A DNA stretch of 7,643 bases from Candidatus Peregrinibacteria bacterium CG_4_9_14_0_2_um_filter_41_14 (GCA_002788755.1 PFRW01000002.1:1-7643), one strand, 5' to 3'. Shown: positions 1 to 7,121, numbered from the stretch's first letter. The notes: generated from the letters alone by a model not told the origin. Program-made: numbers and translations.

Positions 1-772
1 TTTTGCCCGCTTTTTGATAGTTTTTGGAGACAAGGTAGTCGAGGCTAAGGCCAAGGATACCCAAGATTATAATTGCATACCAAAAGGCTGGGATTAAGAT
101 TGTGAGGATAATGCCGCCAAGAACTCCAAATAGACCACCGGCCCACCAAGATTTTGAGCGTGATAGCATACTTAAAAACCAAGATAGAAAAAAGAAAATA
201 AACATCATAATGGCGGCAATTGCATTTTGAGGGAGATCGGTTGATTGCGTACCGGCAATTTGGTTGGCGAAATCTTCATCTTTACTGGCACGAATAATGT
301 CGTTAACGCCAATCTTAACACCTCTGCTGTAATCATCTATTTTAAAGGCTGGAAGTACCGTTTTGTTTAAAATTCCCCAACCGGTAATGTCCGGAATTGC
401 GCCTTCTAGACCGTAGCCTACTTCGATACGGGTTTTATGTTCGTTTGGTGCAACTAAGAAAACAATACCATTGTCGACATTTTTTTTGCCTACACCCCAG
501 GCCGTACCGAGTTCATAGGTGTATTCTTCGACAGTATAATCATTGAGGCTTGGGACTGTTACTACAGCGATTTCTGTGGAAGTTTCGCCTTCAAAATTTC
601 GTAGTGTTGTTTCTAGTTCGTTTTCGGTAGCATCGTCGATAATATTGGCAGCGTCTGTAACGTAGCCGTCTTGTGCTGGAAAGTTAAACTCTGGGGTTTT
701 GGTATTTTGAGCTAAGGCAATAGAAGCAAAACTGATTGTAAGAAGGAGACTAATTGAGATTTTTTTAATCAT
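1..772 (-). CDS. TPM-domain (YgcG-like) membrane protein, 3' end cut off
   Basis: Translated from the reverse complement, this reads 257 codons without a stop before the window edge, so the C-terminus is missing. Residues 1-21 form a signal peptide (MIKK, a hydrophobic stretch, then ALA before Q). Residues about 35-165 match the TPM fold: 'DGYVTDAANIID', then 'TEIAVVTVPSL', 'WGVGKKNVDNGIVFLVAPNEHKTRIEVGYGLEGAIPD'-like strands split over this region. Hydrophobic segments follow at about 184-203 and 212-246. In this family a glycine-rich tail usually follows; it would lie beyond position 1. Family members sit in the membrane with the TPM domain outside; proposed roles range from phosphatase to photosystem or membrane-complex maintenance, and the exact role here is unknown. 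The start ATG (772-770) overlaps the lemA stop in TAATG, indicating translational coupling. LemA and TPM proteins are frequent neighbours. The family call is firm; the function is not. Confidence 0.88.
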   Translation of the reverse strand, partial: MIKKISISLLLTISFASIALAQNTKTPEFNFPAQDGYVTDAANIIDDATENELETTLRNFEGETSTEIAVVTVPSLNDYTVEEYTYELGTAWGVGKKNVDNGIVFLVAPNEHKTRIEVGYGLEGAIPDITGWGILNKTVLPAFKIDDYSRGVKIGVNDIIRASKDEDFANQIAGTQSTDLPQNAIAAIMMFIFFFLSWFLSMLSRSKSWWAGGLFGVLGGIILTILIPAFWYAIIILGILGLSLDYLVSKNYQKAGK

Positions 773-1374
773 TATTGTTGAAAGTTAACGACTGGAGCAT
801 CTTGAGCTTTTTGATTAGCTTCGAAGAAGGGTTGAGGGTCAAAGCCAAACATGTTGGCGATGAAAACGGTAGGGAAACGTTTTACGCGGATATTATAAGG
901 GAGAACAATATCGTTGAATTGTTTGCGAGAAACGGAAATACGATTTTCGGTACCTTCTAGTTGAGCTTGAAGAGCTTGGAAGTTTTCGGTTGCTTTAAGG
1001 GTTGGATAACTTTCAACAGTAACAAGTAAACGAGACATGGCGCTGTCAAATTGATTGGCGGCATCTATTTCTTGTGATATATCGCCACTTTGTTGTGAGC
1101 CTAGCCATTTTGTGCGAGCTTCGGTTACGGCGGTTAATGTTTCTTGTTCAAAATTAGCGGCACCTTTTACAGTGCTAACCAGTTGGGGAACAAGGTCGGC
1201 GCGGCGTTGGTATTGGACTTGGACATTGCTCCATGCGTTATCTATTCCGCCACGTAGAGTGACTAAGTTATTGTAACTACTGCTAAGCCATGTGCCCATG
1301 AGGACTATGGCACCAACAACAATTAAAATGACGGTGAGAAGCATTTTACCACTTCTGGTTTTTATTTTTGTCAT
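772..1374 (-). CDS. lemA: LemA family protein
   Basis: A 200-residue protein, typical in length for LemA. A short basic N-terminus is followed by one membrane helix at residues about 12-30. Then comes the family hallmark region at about 34-70 (YNNLVTLRGGIDNAWSNV, then QRRADLVPQLVSTVKG) and a helical body with the late 'FNDIVLPYN' and 'FPTVFIANMFGF' motifs near residues 153-178. LemA proteins are membrane-anchored helical bundles facing outward. Their molecular function is unsettled, though they recur beside TPM-domain genes, as here. ATG 1374 is the first ATG after an in-frame stop. Met11 (1344) is an alternative start but would shorten the basic cytoplasmic N-terminus. There is no Shine-Dalgarno site; the upstream 20 bases are nearly all A and T. 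The gene lies 47 bp after queG on the same strand with no clear promoter between, so a queG-lemA-TPM transcript is likely. Confidence 0.95.
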   Translation of the reverse strand: MTKIKTRSGKMLLTVILIVVGAIVLMGTWLSSSYNNLVTLRGGIDNAWSNVQVQYQRRADLVPQLVSTVKGAANFEQETLTAVTEARTKWLGSQQSGDISQEIDAANQFDSAMSRLLVTVESYPTLKATENFQALQAQLEGTENRISVSRKQFNDIVLPYNIRVKRFPTVFIANMFGFDPQPFFEANQKAQDAPVVNFQQ

Positions 1375-1421
1375 AATTTTTAATTTAATTAATTCAGTGT
1401 AATTTTAGCGAGCAAGTGACA

Positions 1422-2483
1422 TTAAGTAAAACTGTTTTCGATTTGATGAACTGCCCAAATGGCATGTTCGGCAATGATTAGGGTGGGATCTTGAGAGAGA
1501 GTTTGTAAAATTGGTAGTAGGGCTGTGGATTTATTGTTGCCTGCAACAATACAAGCATTTCGGATTAAGCCAACTCGTTTTGTGCGCATAAGAGGGGAAC
1601 CGGCAAAATGTGTTAGGAATTCGTCATCGGTTTTAATTTTTAAGATAGTTTCGAGTTCGATTGTGGAACCGGCGATTTGTTTGGTGAAATCAGGTTCCGT
1701 AGTAATTGTGGCGCGGATATTATGAGGACAAACTTCTTGGCACAGATCACAACCAAAGAGCCAATTGCCGATTTGAGGGCGTAATGCTTCCGGAATTGTG
1801 CCTTTGTGTTCGATTGTTAGGTATGAAATGCATTTGCGGGCATCAATTTGGTGTGGCCCGATTAAAGCGCCAGTAGGGCAGATGTTAATGCAGCGAGTGC
1901 AAGTGCCACAGACACCGTGTGATTGGTCAGCCGGTTTATTAGGAGTAAATTTTTTGGTAGTTAGGATTTCCCCAATTAAAAACCAAGAGCCATAGGGAAG
2001 GCTTATGGTCATTGTATTTTTACCAAGAAATCCGAGTCCAGCTTGTTCGGCATATTTGCGTTCTAGTAGAGGCGTGGCGTCGGTATTATGGTAAAATTGT
2101 TGATCTGGATATTGTGTTTGGAGTTCTAAGACGATTTTTTTGAGTTTGTTTTTGAGAACTTTATGGTAGTCACTACCAATGGCGTAGCGGGCAATCCGTC
2201 CTTGGGTTTGAGTTGATGGTTTTGGTTCTTGATAGTAGTTGAGTCCAACTAAGATTATCGATTGGCAATTTGGTAGTAATTTTTTTGGATGAACTTTAAG
2301 GGGAGCATGTTTTTTGAGGTATCCCATTTCTCCTTGGTAATTTTGATTAATCCATTCTTGATAGGCTTGATGAGCATCTTGGTAGATGCTGGGTGTAGTA
2401 ATGCCAACAAATGGCAAATCGTGTTTTAAAAAAAGAGTTTTGAGCGTAGTTGGGACTTTGGGGGTGTGTTTTATTGTGGGCAT
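1422..2483 (-). CDS. queG: Epoxyqueuosine reductase QueG
   Basis: A 353-residue cytosolic iron-sulfur enzyme that, with a cobalamin cofactor, reduces epoxyqueuosine to queuosine at position 34 of tRNAs for Tyr, His, Asn and Asp, the last step of the pathway. The N-terminal cobalamin-binding region has the family signatures 'GYL' (54-56), 'ARYAIGSDYH' (98-107) and 'DATPLLERKYAEQAGLGFLGKN' around 135-156 (shown in part: Asp135 is the expected catalytic acid). A bacterial ferredoxin-like module follows. Cluster 1 cysteines are C192, C195, C198 and C202 in the CGTCTRCINICPTGAL motif; the second set is C218, C245, C248 and C252 (CDLCQEVCPHN). The C-terminal HEAT-like part holds 'RTKRVGLIRNACIVAGN' (300-316). 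It is complete, with all cluster cysteines present. The start is ATG 2483, placed by a good promoter 53 bp upstream. No other queuosine gene is in the window; QueG alone could act on salvaged precursor or with genes elsewhere. Confidence 0.96.
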   Translation of the reverse strand: MPTIKHTPKVPTTLKTLFLKHDLPFVGITTPSIYQDAHQAYQEWINQNYQGEMGYLKKHAPLKVHPKKLLPNCQSIILVGLNYYQEPKPSTQTQGRIARYAIGSDYHKVLKNKLKKIVLELQTQYPDQQFYHNTDATPLLERKYAEQAGLGFLGKNTMTISLPYGSWFLIGEILTTKKFTPNKPADQSHGVCGTCTRCINICPTGALIGPHQIDARKCISYLTIEHKGTIPEALRPQIGNWLFGCDLCQEVCPHNIRATITTEPDFTKQIAGSTIELETILKIKTDDEFLTHFAGSPLMRTKRVGLIRNACIVAGNNKSTALLPILQTLSQDPTLIIAEHAIWAVHQIENSFT

Positions 2484-2517
2484 GGGCTTATTAGAAGATA
2501 TTTAGGCATCTTTAGGA

Positions 2518-2545
2518 TTTACTTTTTAGTTTATTATTCTATTAT
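2518..2545 (+). promoter_or_regulatory. Predicted sigma70-type promoter of erpA/iscA
   Basis: On the plus strand, TTTACT (2518-2523, four of six consensus matches) is followed after 16 bp by TATTAT (2540-2545, five of six). A start near 2552 would give a short leader of about 20 nt before ATG 2573. Its -10 box shares bases with the -10 box of the opposing queG promoter, so the two polymerase sites probably cannot be occupied together. Confidence 0.5.
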
Positions 2546-2564
2546 GTTAGTCATATTTTGTAAA
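2536..2564 (-). promoter_or_regulatory. Predicted sigma70-type promoter of queG
   Basis: On the minus strand, TTTACA (2564-2559) and TAGAAT (2541-2536) are separated by 17 bp; each hexamer matches the sigma70 consensus at five of six positions. Transcription would start near 2529, giving a leader of roughly 45 nt before the queG ATG. The element lies in the 89-bp divergent gap and overlaps the promoter predicted for erpA on the other strand. It is a motif-based prediction only. Confidence 0.6.
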
Positions 2565-2572
2565 AAGAAATT

Positions 2573-2917
2573 ATGCTCGATTCAAAAATTCCACCAATTA
2601 AAGTTACTGAAAAAGCAGCTAAATTTATTAAACAAATGGCTGATAGCTCAGAAAGTGAGCCGAATCTTAGTTTAAAGGTTTTACCTGGTGGGTGTAGTGG
2701 CCTTAAATATGCAATGGAGTTTATTCAAGCCGATGACGTTCGCTCTACCGATATAAAAGTAGAAGCCGGTGAAGCAACTATATATATTGATGGCGATAGT
2801 TTGCCTTATATTGTTGGTGCTAGTATTGATACTGACAGTGATTTGATGTCACCGGGCTTAAAAATTGACAATCCAAATGCGAGTGCTAATTGTGGTTGTG
2901 GTAAGAGTTTTAACTAA
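2573..2917 (+). CDS. erpA: A-type iron-sulfur cluster carrier (ErpA/IscA family)
   Basis: A 114-residue cytosolic protein that accepts Fe-S clusters from the assembly scaffold and passes them to apo-enzymes. The three invariant cluster ligands are present: Cys41 in 'PGGCSGLKY' and Cys107 and Cys109 in 'NCGCGKSF' near the C-terminus. The central 'PYIVGASIDTDSDLMSPGLKIDNPNA' stretch (about residues 78-103, shown to identify the fold) is typical of the family. Length and C-terminus fit ErpA, but sequence alone does not separate ErpA, IscA and SufA reliably. The start is ATG 2573, with only a weak purine stretch (AAAAAGAAA) upstream. Its divergent neighbour queG needs two [4Fe-4S] clusters, a plausible client. 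The stop is 4 bp from that of convergent pheT, and no terminator hairpin is visible between them. Confidence 0.93.
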   Translation: MLDSKIPPIKVTEKAAKFIKQMADSSESEPNLSLKVLPGGCSGLKYAMEFIQADDVRSTDIKVEAGEATIYIDGDSLPYIVGASIDTDSDLMSPGLKIDNPNASANCGCGKSFN

Positions 2918-2921
2918 TAGG

Positions 2922-5318
2922 CTAACGTCCTCTAATTTCGCCGCCTAATTTTTCTAAATTATCACAAACTGCTTCTCGCACCGTGGTCATTTCTGCGTCG
3001 GTGAGGGTGCGGTCCGGGTGACTTAGGATGATTTTGTAGGCGATTGCTTTTTTGTTGGTGGCAATGTTTTGACCACGGTAGATGTCAAAAATAGCTAGGT
3101 TTTGGATTAGGTTGTTTTTGTCGGTGGCTTTGATTGTTGCGGTTAGTTCTTGGATGGTGACTTTTTCATCTACTACTACAGAAACGGCGAAGTCAAGAGC
3201 GGGGAATTTGGGAAGTTCTTGGAAGTTGTTAACTGCTTTTTTGTGGTGAAGGAGATTGCCAATGTTGATTTCGGCAAGGGCAATGCTGTGATTGCCTAGA
3301 TCATAGTTATCTTTAATAAGGGGATGGAGGTTGAAAATTTGGCCGATTTCGTGATCTTCAGTTTTAATTGTGGCTACTTGTTGGGGGTGTGCTGTTGGTG
3401 TTGGTGTGTTAGTTGGGTTGATGGCAAAAGCTTCTAAGTATTGGTTAAGTAGCGTTTCGACGATGCCTTTGAGTTTGAAGAATTGCTGCTCTTTTTTGCT
3501 TTTATTGACGACAGCAACAATTAGTTTTTTTTCTTCAAGCGGGAAAAAATCGGCTGTTTTGTTGTAGGTACGTCCTAATTCAAAAATGGTGAAGTTGTCT
3601 TCGTATTTAAGGTTGGCATGGATGCTGTGGAGGAGATTTGGCACCATGGAGACTCGGAGGTGGGTTTGGGTTTCGGCTAAATAGTTTTCTAATTGGAGAT
3701 GATCTGCTTCGTCAAGTAGTGCATTTTGTAAATCGGTTTTGCTGTAAAATGAGTAATTGTAGACTTCGGTGGCGCCTAGGCCTTGGAGGATTTTTCGTAA
3801 ATTGTGTTCGGATTGGCGACTTTCATTGGTAATTGGTGTTTCGGTTGGTGTATTTGGTAGCATGCAGGGGATGTTGTCGTAACCATAAATGCGGGCGATT
3901 TCTTCGATTAAATCAACCTCACGCGTTACGTCTTTTGTGGCGCGCCAAGTTGGGACAGTAACTTTTAGGTCTGATTTAGTCGGTTCAACTTTAAAGCCAA
4001 GTGATTCGAGGATTTTTTGGCTGTCTTTAATGGTAATTTCGGCGCCGATGTAGCTTTCGATGTGTTGGTGTTTTAGGGTGAGCGTAATTTGTTTTGGTTT
4101 TTGAGGGTAAATGTCGATGATTGGTCCGGCAATTTCGGCCTTGGGTGCTATGTCTTGCAGAAGTTCGACGGCGCGTTTAAGTGCGATGATGGCGAGTTCC
4201 GGGTCTAGGCTTTTTTCGAAACGTTGGGATGCTTCGCTGCGGAGGCCGTGGGTTGTTGAGCTGCGGCGGATGGTTGTTGGGTTCCAATTGGCTGCTTCTA
4301 AAATAATGTTTGTGGTTGAGTCGGTAATTTCGGTACTGGCGCCGCCCATAATGCCGGCGAGGCTAATTACGACTTTGCCGTTGGTAATAACAGGGTCTTC
4401 GATAGTTAATTTGCGGGTTTTGTGGTCGATTGTTTCTAGAGTTTCACCTGATTTGGCCATGCGGATTTCGAGATTGTTACCGGCTTTGTCATAATCAAAA
4501 GCGTGCATGGGGTGTCCCAATTCAACCATGACAAAATTGGTAATATCGACAATGTTGTTAATTGGGGGAATGCTAACGGCTTCCAGTTTTTCTTGTAGCC
4601 AGGCTGGTGACGGTTCGATTTTTATGTTTTTTACGATAAGGCTGCAAAAACGTGGACAAATCTTTGAGTCTGATTTAATGGTCATGGTTTCGCCTTTTGT
4701 AGGTAGTTTGGGAGCTGGTGCCAACGGTAGTAGTTTTGTGTTTAAAATAGCGGCTAGTTCGCGGGCAAAGCCGTAGTGGCCCCAAAGGTCGGGACGGTGG
4801 GTGAGGGATTTGTTGTCGATATCGTAAATGTAGTCTTTTTTGTGGAGTTCAACACCTTCGACTTCGGCTGTACGGAGGGTGATTAGTTGACCGAGTTTAA
4901 TTGGTGAATAGCCAGAAAGTTTGAGGACTTCGTTCATTTTTGTGCCGACTTTTAGTTTAGGATCAAGGATCATGATGCCGTCTTGGCGTTCGGCGGCTAG
5001 TCCAATTTCGTCTTCGGCACAAATCATGCCGTTGCTTTCGATACCTCTAATTTCGCGGCGGGCAATGGTAAAGTCGCCGGGGAGGCTAACACCCGGTAAG
5101 GCAACTGCTACTTTTTGGTCTTTTTTAAGGTTGGCGGCGCCGCAAACAATTGTGTATGGTTCGTTTTCACCTACGTCAACTTGAGCAATATTTAATTTAT
5201 CGGCATTGGGGTGTTTTTGTACTGATAAAACGTGTCCCACAACAATTTCGGCCAGGTGGGCTTGATCTAGTAGCGGAAAATCTACGAATTCGCGTAACCA
5301 GTTTAAAGAAAGTTTCAT
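2922..5318 (-). CDS. pheT: Phenylalanyl-tRNA synthetase beta subunit
   Basis: A 798-residue protein, the usual length for bacterial PheT. It forms an alpha2-beta2 cytosolic enzyme with PheS that charges tRNA-Phe. The domains are in normal order. An N-terminal segment carries an OB-fold tRNA-binding domain (about 25-150, with HPNADKLNIAQVDVG and later NGMICAEDEIGL). The B3/B4 editing domain (about 210-380) has 'NNIVDITNFVMVELGHPMHAFD' features in its middle and 'GLRSEASQRFEKSLDP' at its end. A B5 domain lies at about 400-475, and the catalytic-like core starts at about 'LRKILQGLGATEVYNYSF'. The anticodon-binding FDX-ACB domain covers 699-798. The HPMHAFD and SEASxRFE motifs are intact, suggesting working Tyr-tRNA-Phe editing. 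ATG 5318 lies 10 bp after the pheS stop, so the two are surely one operon. There is no Shine-Dalgarno site (TAATTAATCAACAATG). The stop is TAG. Confidence 0.97.
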   Translation of the reverse strand: MKLSLNWLREFVDFPLLDQAHLAEIVVGHVLSVQKHPNADKLNIAQVDVGENEPYTIVCGAANLKKDQKVAVALPGVSLPGDFTIARREIRGIESNGMICAEDEIGLAAERQDGIMILDPKLKVGTKMNEVLKLSGYSPIKLGQLITLRTAEVEGVELHKKDYIYDIDNKSLTHRPDLWGHYGFARELAAILNTKLLPLAPAPKLPTKGETMTIKSDSKICPRFCSLIVKNIKIEPSPAWLQEKLEAVSIPPINNIVDITNFVMVELGHPMHAFDYDKAGNNLEIRMAKSGETLETIDHKTRKLTIEDPVITNGKVVISLAGIMGGASTEITDSTTNIILEAANWNPTTIRRSSTTHGLRSEASQRFEKSLDPELAIIALKRAVELLQDIAPKAEIAGPIIDIYPQKPKQITLTLKHQHIESYIGAEITIKDSQKILESLGFKVEPTKSDLKVTVPTWRATKDVTREVDLIEEIARIYGYDNIPCMLPNTPTETPITNESRQSEHNLRKILQGLGATEVYNYSFYSKTDLQNALLDEADHLQLENYLAETQTHLRVSMVPNLLHSIHANLKYEDNFTIFELGRTYNKTADFFPLEEKKLIVAVVNKSKKEQQFFKLKGIVETLLNQYLEAFAINPTNTPTPTAHPQQVATIKTEDHEIGQIFNLHPLIKDNYDLGNHSIALAEINIGNLLHHKKAVNNFQELPKFPALDFAVSVVVDEKVTIQELTATIKATDKNNLIQNLAIFDIYRGQNIATNKKAIAYKIILSHPDRTLTDAEMTTVREAVCDNLEKLGGEIRGR

Positions 5319-5328
5319 TGTTGATTAA

Positions 5329-6369
5329 TTAGAACTGTTTGATAAAGCGTAAATCGCCGTTGTAAAGATGGCGGATGTCGTTGATGTTGTAACGCATCAT
5401 GACTAGTCGAGTTAGACCAAAACCAAAGGCCCATCCTTGATATTTTTCGGAATCGATACCGCCGGCTTTAAGGACATTGGGGTGGACCATGCCGGCCCCC
5501 ATAAATTCGATCCAGCCGGTTTTTTTGCAGACTCGGCAACCGGATCCTGCACAAAAACGGCAAGAAAAGTCGACTTCTAAACCGGGTTCTACAAAGGGAA
5601 AGTAGCCGGGGCGGAAGCGAATTTTAACTTGGTAATCAAAAAGACGACTGAGAAATTCGGTTAATACGCCTTTTAGGTGCGAGAGACTGATGTCTTTGTC
5701 GATCATTAGACCTTCGACTTGGTCAAAGGTGGCGTCGTGGGTAGCATCGGTTGCTTCGTAGCGGAAAACGCGACCCGGGACGATAATGCGCAAGGGGGCA
5801 CCGCTTGCTTCCATAGTGCGGATTTGGACAGGGGAGGTATGTGTACGCAAAACGAGGTGGCCGTGTTCTTTGTGCGGTGCTTGTTTAATGAAAAATGTGT
5901 CTTGCATATCACGCGCTGGATGATCGGCGGGAATATTCAAGCTTTCAAAATTGTAGTATTCAGATTCAACTTCCGGCCCGTCCATTACAGAAAATCCCAT
6001 GCTGTTGAAGATGTCTTCGACTTCTTTTTGAACTTGAGAAAGGGGGTGAACATGACCAAAAGCGGCCTTTATTCCTGGCTCGGTTACATCTATTTTTTCT
6101 TCTAGTAATTGTTTTTCGAGTTCGATTAGTTTGAATTTTTTTGCTTTTTGTTCAAATTCATTTTCGAGCGTTGTTTTGATTTCGTTGGCCAGTTTGCCGA
6201 TTGTAGGTTTTTGCTCGGCGGTTAGGTCTTTAACGCCCTTGAGAATTTCGGTTAATTTGCCTTTGCGGCCAAGAATGTTTACTTCTAAATCTTTGAGATC
6301 GTTGATGGTTTTTGTTTTACCAATGGCTGCAATTGTATTTGTTTGCAGTTTTGCCAGTTGTTGCTCCAT
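5329..6369 (-). CDS. pheS: Phenylalanyl-tRNA synthetase alpha subunit
   Basis: A 346-residue class II aminoacyl-tRNA synthetase catalytic subunit. An N-terminal coiled coil (about 1-85, with LEVNILGRKGKLTEILKG) binds tRNA. The catalytic domain follows, with motif 2 as 'VFRYEATDATHDATFDQVEG' and motif 3 as 'GWAFGFGLTRLVMMRY' at about 312-327, including the ATP-binding Arg321. A four-cysteine, zinc-ribbon-like insertion (C270, C273, C278, C281 in SCRFCAGSGCRVCKKTGW) is a normal variant in many bacterial PheS proteins. I place the start at ATG 6369 (MEQQLAKLQ). The frame remains open upstream to a GTG at 6459, but those 30 extra residues do not look like PheS and would begin inside the 3' arm of a strong hairpin. 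No Shine-Dalgarno site is seen. The upstream leader of 82 nt (6370-6451) is C-rich on the coding strand and shows no convincing promoter. Confidence 0.96.
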   Translation of the reverse strand: MEQQLAKLQTNTIAAIGKTKTINDLKDLEVNILGRKGKLTEILKGVKDLTAEQKPTIGKLANEIKTTLENEFEQKAKKFKLIELEKQLLEEKIDVTEPGIKAAFGHVHPLSQVQKEVEDIFNSMGFSVMDGPEVESEYYNFESLNIPADHPARDMQDTFFIKQAPHKEHGHLVLRTHTSPVQIRTMEASGAPLRIIVPGRVFRYEATDATHDATFDQVEGLMIDKDISLSHLKGVLTEFLSRLFDYQVKIRFRPGYFPFVEPGLEVDFSCRFCAGSGCRVCKKTGWIEFMGAGMVHPNVLKAGGIDSEKYQGWAFGFGLTRLVMMRYNINDIRHLYNGDLRFIKQF

Positions 6370-6451
6370 AAAGCTGAGTTCGGAATACTGCAAGTAGCTT
6401 AGCGGATTTGGTGAGGGGAGTAAATGAGATTTGGGGAATTCAGTCTCTGAT

Positions 6452-6519
6452 CCGACCACCTTGGGCTAAGATCTGAAAAGCTTGGTTGGGCGTGAACCAA
6501 CCGATCTCAAGGTGGTCGG
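6452..6519 (-). promoter_or_regulatory. Strong 68-nt hairpin between the cysteine-rich gene and pheS
   Basis: On the minus strand the 5' arm, 6519-6497, pairs over its full 23 nt: CCGACCACCTTG with CAAGGTGGTCGG (12 bp), AGATC with GATCT (5 bp) and GGTTGG with CCAACC (6 bp), closing a 7-nt loop (TTCACGC). The 3' arm is interrupted by bulges of 5 nt (6464-6468) and 10 nt (6474-6483). All pairs are Watson-Crick. It begins two bases after the stop codon of the upstream gene and ends 82 nt before pheS. No U-tract follows on the minus strand, so it is not a canonical intrinsic terminator in the direction of the genes. It may be an mRNA-stabilising or processing structure, an attenuator of pheST, or a genomic palindromic repeat. 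No T-box core is present. Confidence 0.7.
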
Positions 6520-6521
6520 TA

Positions 6522-6950
6522 TTATTGCTTTTTTATGCAGTTATTTGGCGCAGTTTCAAAAATAAACGGGCATGATTGTGGGTCGTGAGCGTTATTGTCT
6601 GTTGGAAAGCCAAATTGCACACTAACTGTGTTATTGGGGTCTGTAGATAGACAAACTGTAACAAAATTCCGGAGTGGTTGCATGAGATTGTCTGTACAAG
6701 GAGGTTCGTAAGTTATATTTGCCATTTTGCTTAGTTGGTCGCCATAATGAGTGCAGGTGAATTGGTAACACATTAGCCGCGGATTCGGTATTGCATCTTT
6801 ACATATTAGAGCAAGTTCTGTATCGATATCGGCCTGTATTGTTGCTATAGATGTGGTGTCACAGGTATCTGGGGGTGGCAAAGTTTCGTTGACGCAAGCA
6901 GATGAACCTAAGGCTAGAGTGAGTGCGACGAGGTTGTTTTTTGCTTTCAT
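6522..6950 (-). CDS. Cysteine-rich exported protein, probable lipoprotein, unknown function
   Basis: A 142-residue protein I do not recognise. The N-terminus is a signal peptide: basic MKAKNN, hydrophobic LVALTLALG, then SSAC with Cys19. This resembles a lipobox, but Ser rather than Leu/Val/Ile at -3 is atypical, so cleavage by signal peptidase I is also possible. A proline-rich linker (TLPPPDTC) follows. The mature part holds eight more cysteines (30, 50, 61, 66, 85, 100, 127, 138), enough for four disulfides in an extracytoplasmic fold. The end is KKQ. ATG 6950 sits 25 bp below a strong promoter's -10 box. The next gene on the strand is pheS, with a large hairpin between. The signal, regular codons and promoter argue that it is a real gene. 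A secreted protein heading a tRNA synthetase operon would be unusual. Confidence 0.8.
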   Translation of the reverse strand: MKAKNNLVALTLALGSSACVNETLPPPDTCDTTSIATIQADIDTELALICKDAIPNPRLMCYQFTCTHYGDQLSKMANITYEPPCTDNLMQPLRNFVTVCLSTDPNNTVSVQFGFPTDNNAHDPQSCPFIFETAPNNCIKKQ

Positions 6951-6975
6951 TTTTTGTGAATAAATTGAAGTATAT

Positions 6976-7003
6976 ATTGTACGAGTTTGGGAGCTGCTGT
7001 CAA
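6976..7003 (-). promoter_or_regulatory. Strong sigma70-type promoter of the cysteine-rich gene
   Basis: On the minus strand a perfect TTGACA (7003-6998) is followed after 16 bp by TACAAT (6981-6976, five of six). The predicted start near 6969 leaves an untranslated leader of about 18 nt before ATG 6950, with no Shine-Dalgarno site (TTCACAAAAAATG). It is the best promoter in the window. It may also serve pheST, because no comparable promoter is visible between this gene and pheS. Confidence 0.7.
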
Positions 7004-7053
7004 TGTTAATTGGGTTCTTTGAACTAATCAGCTAGAATTTTAGGTAGACATTT

Positions 7054-7065
7054 CCAGCGTGCTGG
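7054..7065. repeat. Inverted repeat CCAGC-gt-GCTGG, possible operator
   Basis: The 12-bp dyad CCAGCGTGCTGG has 5-bp arms and a 2-bp centre, with partly symmetrical flanks (TTT before, GAA after, one base out of register). The centre is too short for a good RNA loop, so a dimeric DNA-binding protein site is the more natural reading. It lies about 50 bp upstream of the -35 box of the cysteine-rich gene's promoter. Confidence 0.3.
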
Positions 7066-7121
7066 GAAGTTTGAGTTGACACGATTTACGGTGTTTTGTT
7101 TTTGGCGTGTAAGGCTGGTGT

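Noticed and set aside
5719..6105. Plus-strand open frame of 128 codons opposite pheS
   Set aside because: It is the antisense of a conserved, fully explained catalytic domain, without promoter or family resemblance. The same applies to the other long frames opposite pheT.
6370..6459. N-terminal extension of pheS from GTG 6459
   Set aside because: The 30 extra residues do not resemble PheS, the GTG lies inside the hairpin arm, and ATG 6369 begins exactly where the family usually does.
6430..6520. T-box riboswitch for pheS, suggested by AAGGTGGTCGG in the leader
   Set aside because: The T-box core (AGGGTGGNACCGCG) is not matched beyond GGTGG. The segment is simply the partner of a perfect 12-bp arm, and the leader has no room for a stem I with a Phe specifier loop before the upstream stop codon.
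6452..6535. Intrinsic terminator on the plus strand (hairpin then TATTATTGCTTTTTT)
   Set aside because: The T run starts about ten bases after the stem, and no plus-strand gene lies upstream to terminate.
7076..7110. Plus-strand promoter from the perfect TTGACA at 7076
   Set aside because: The bases 16-18 bp downstream are T/G runs with no acceptable -10 box.
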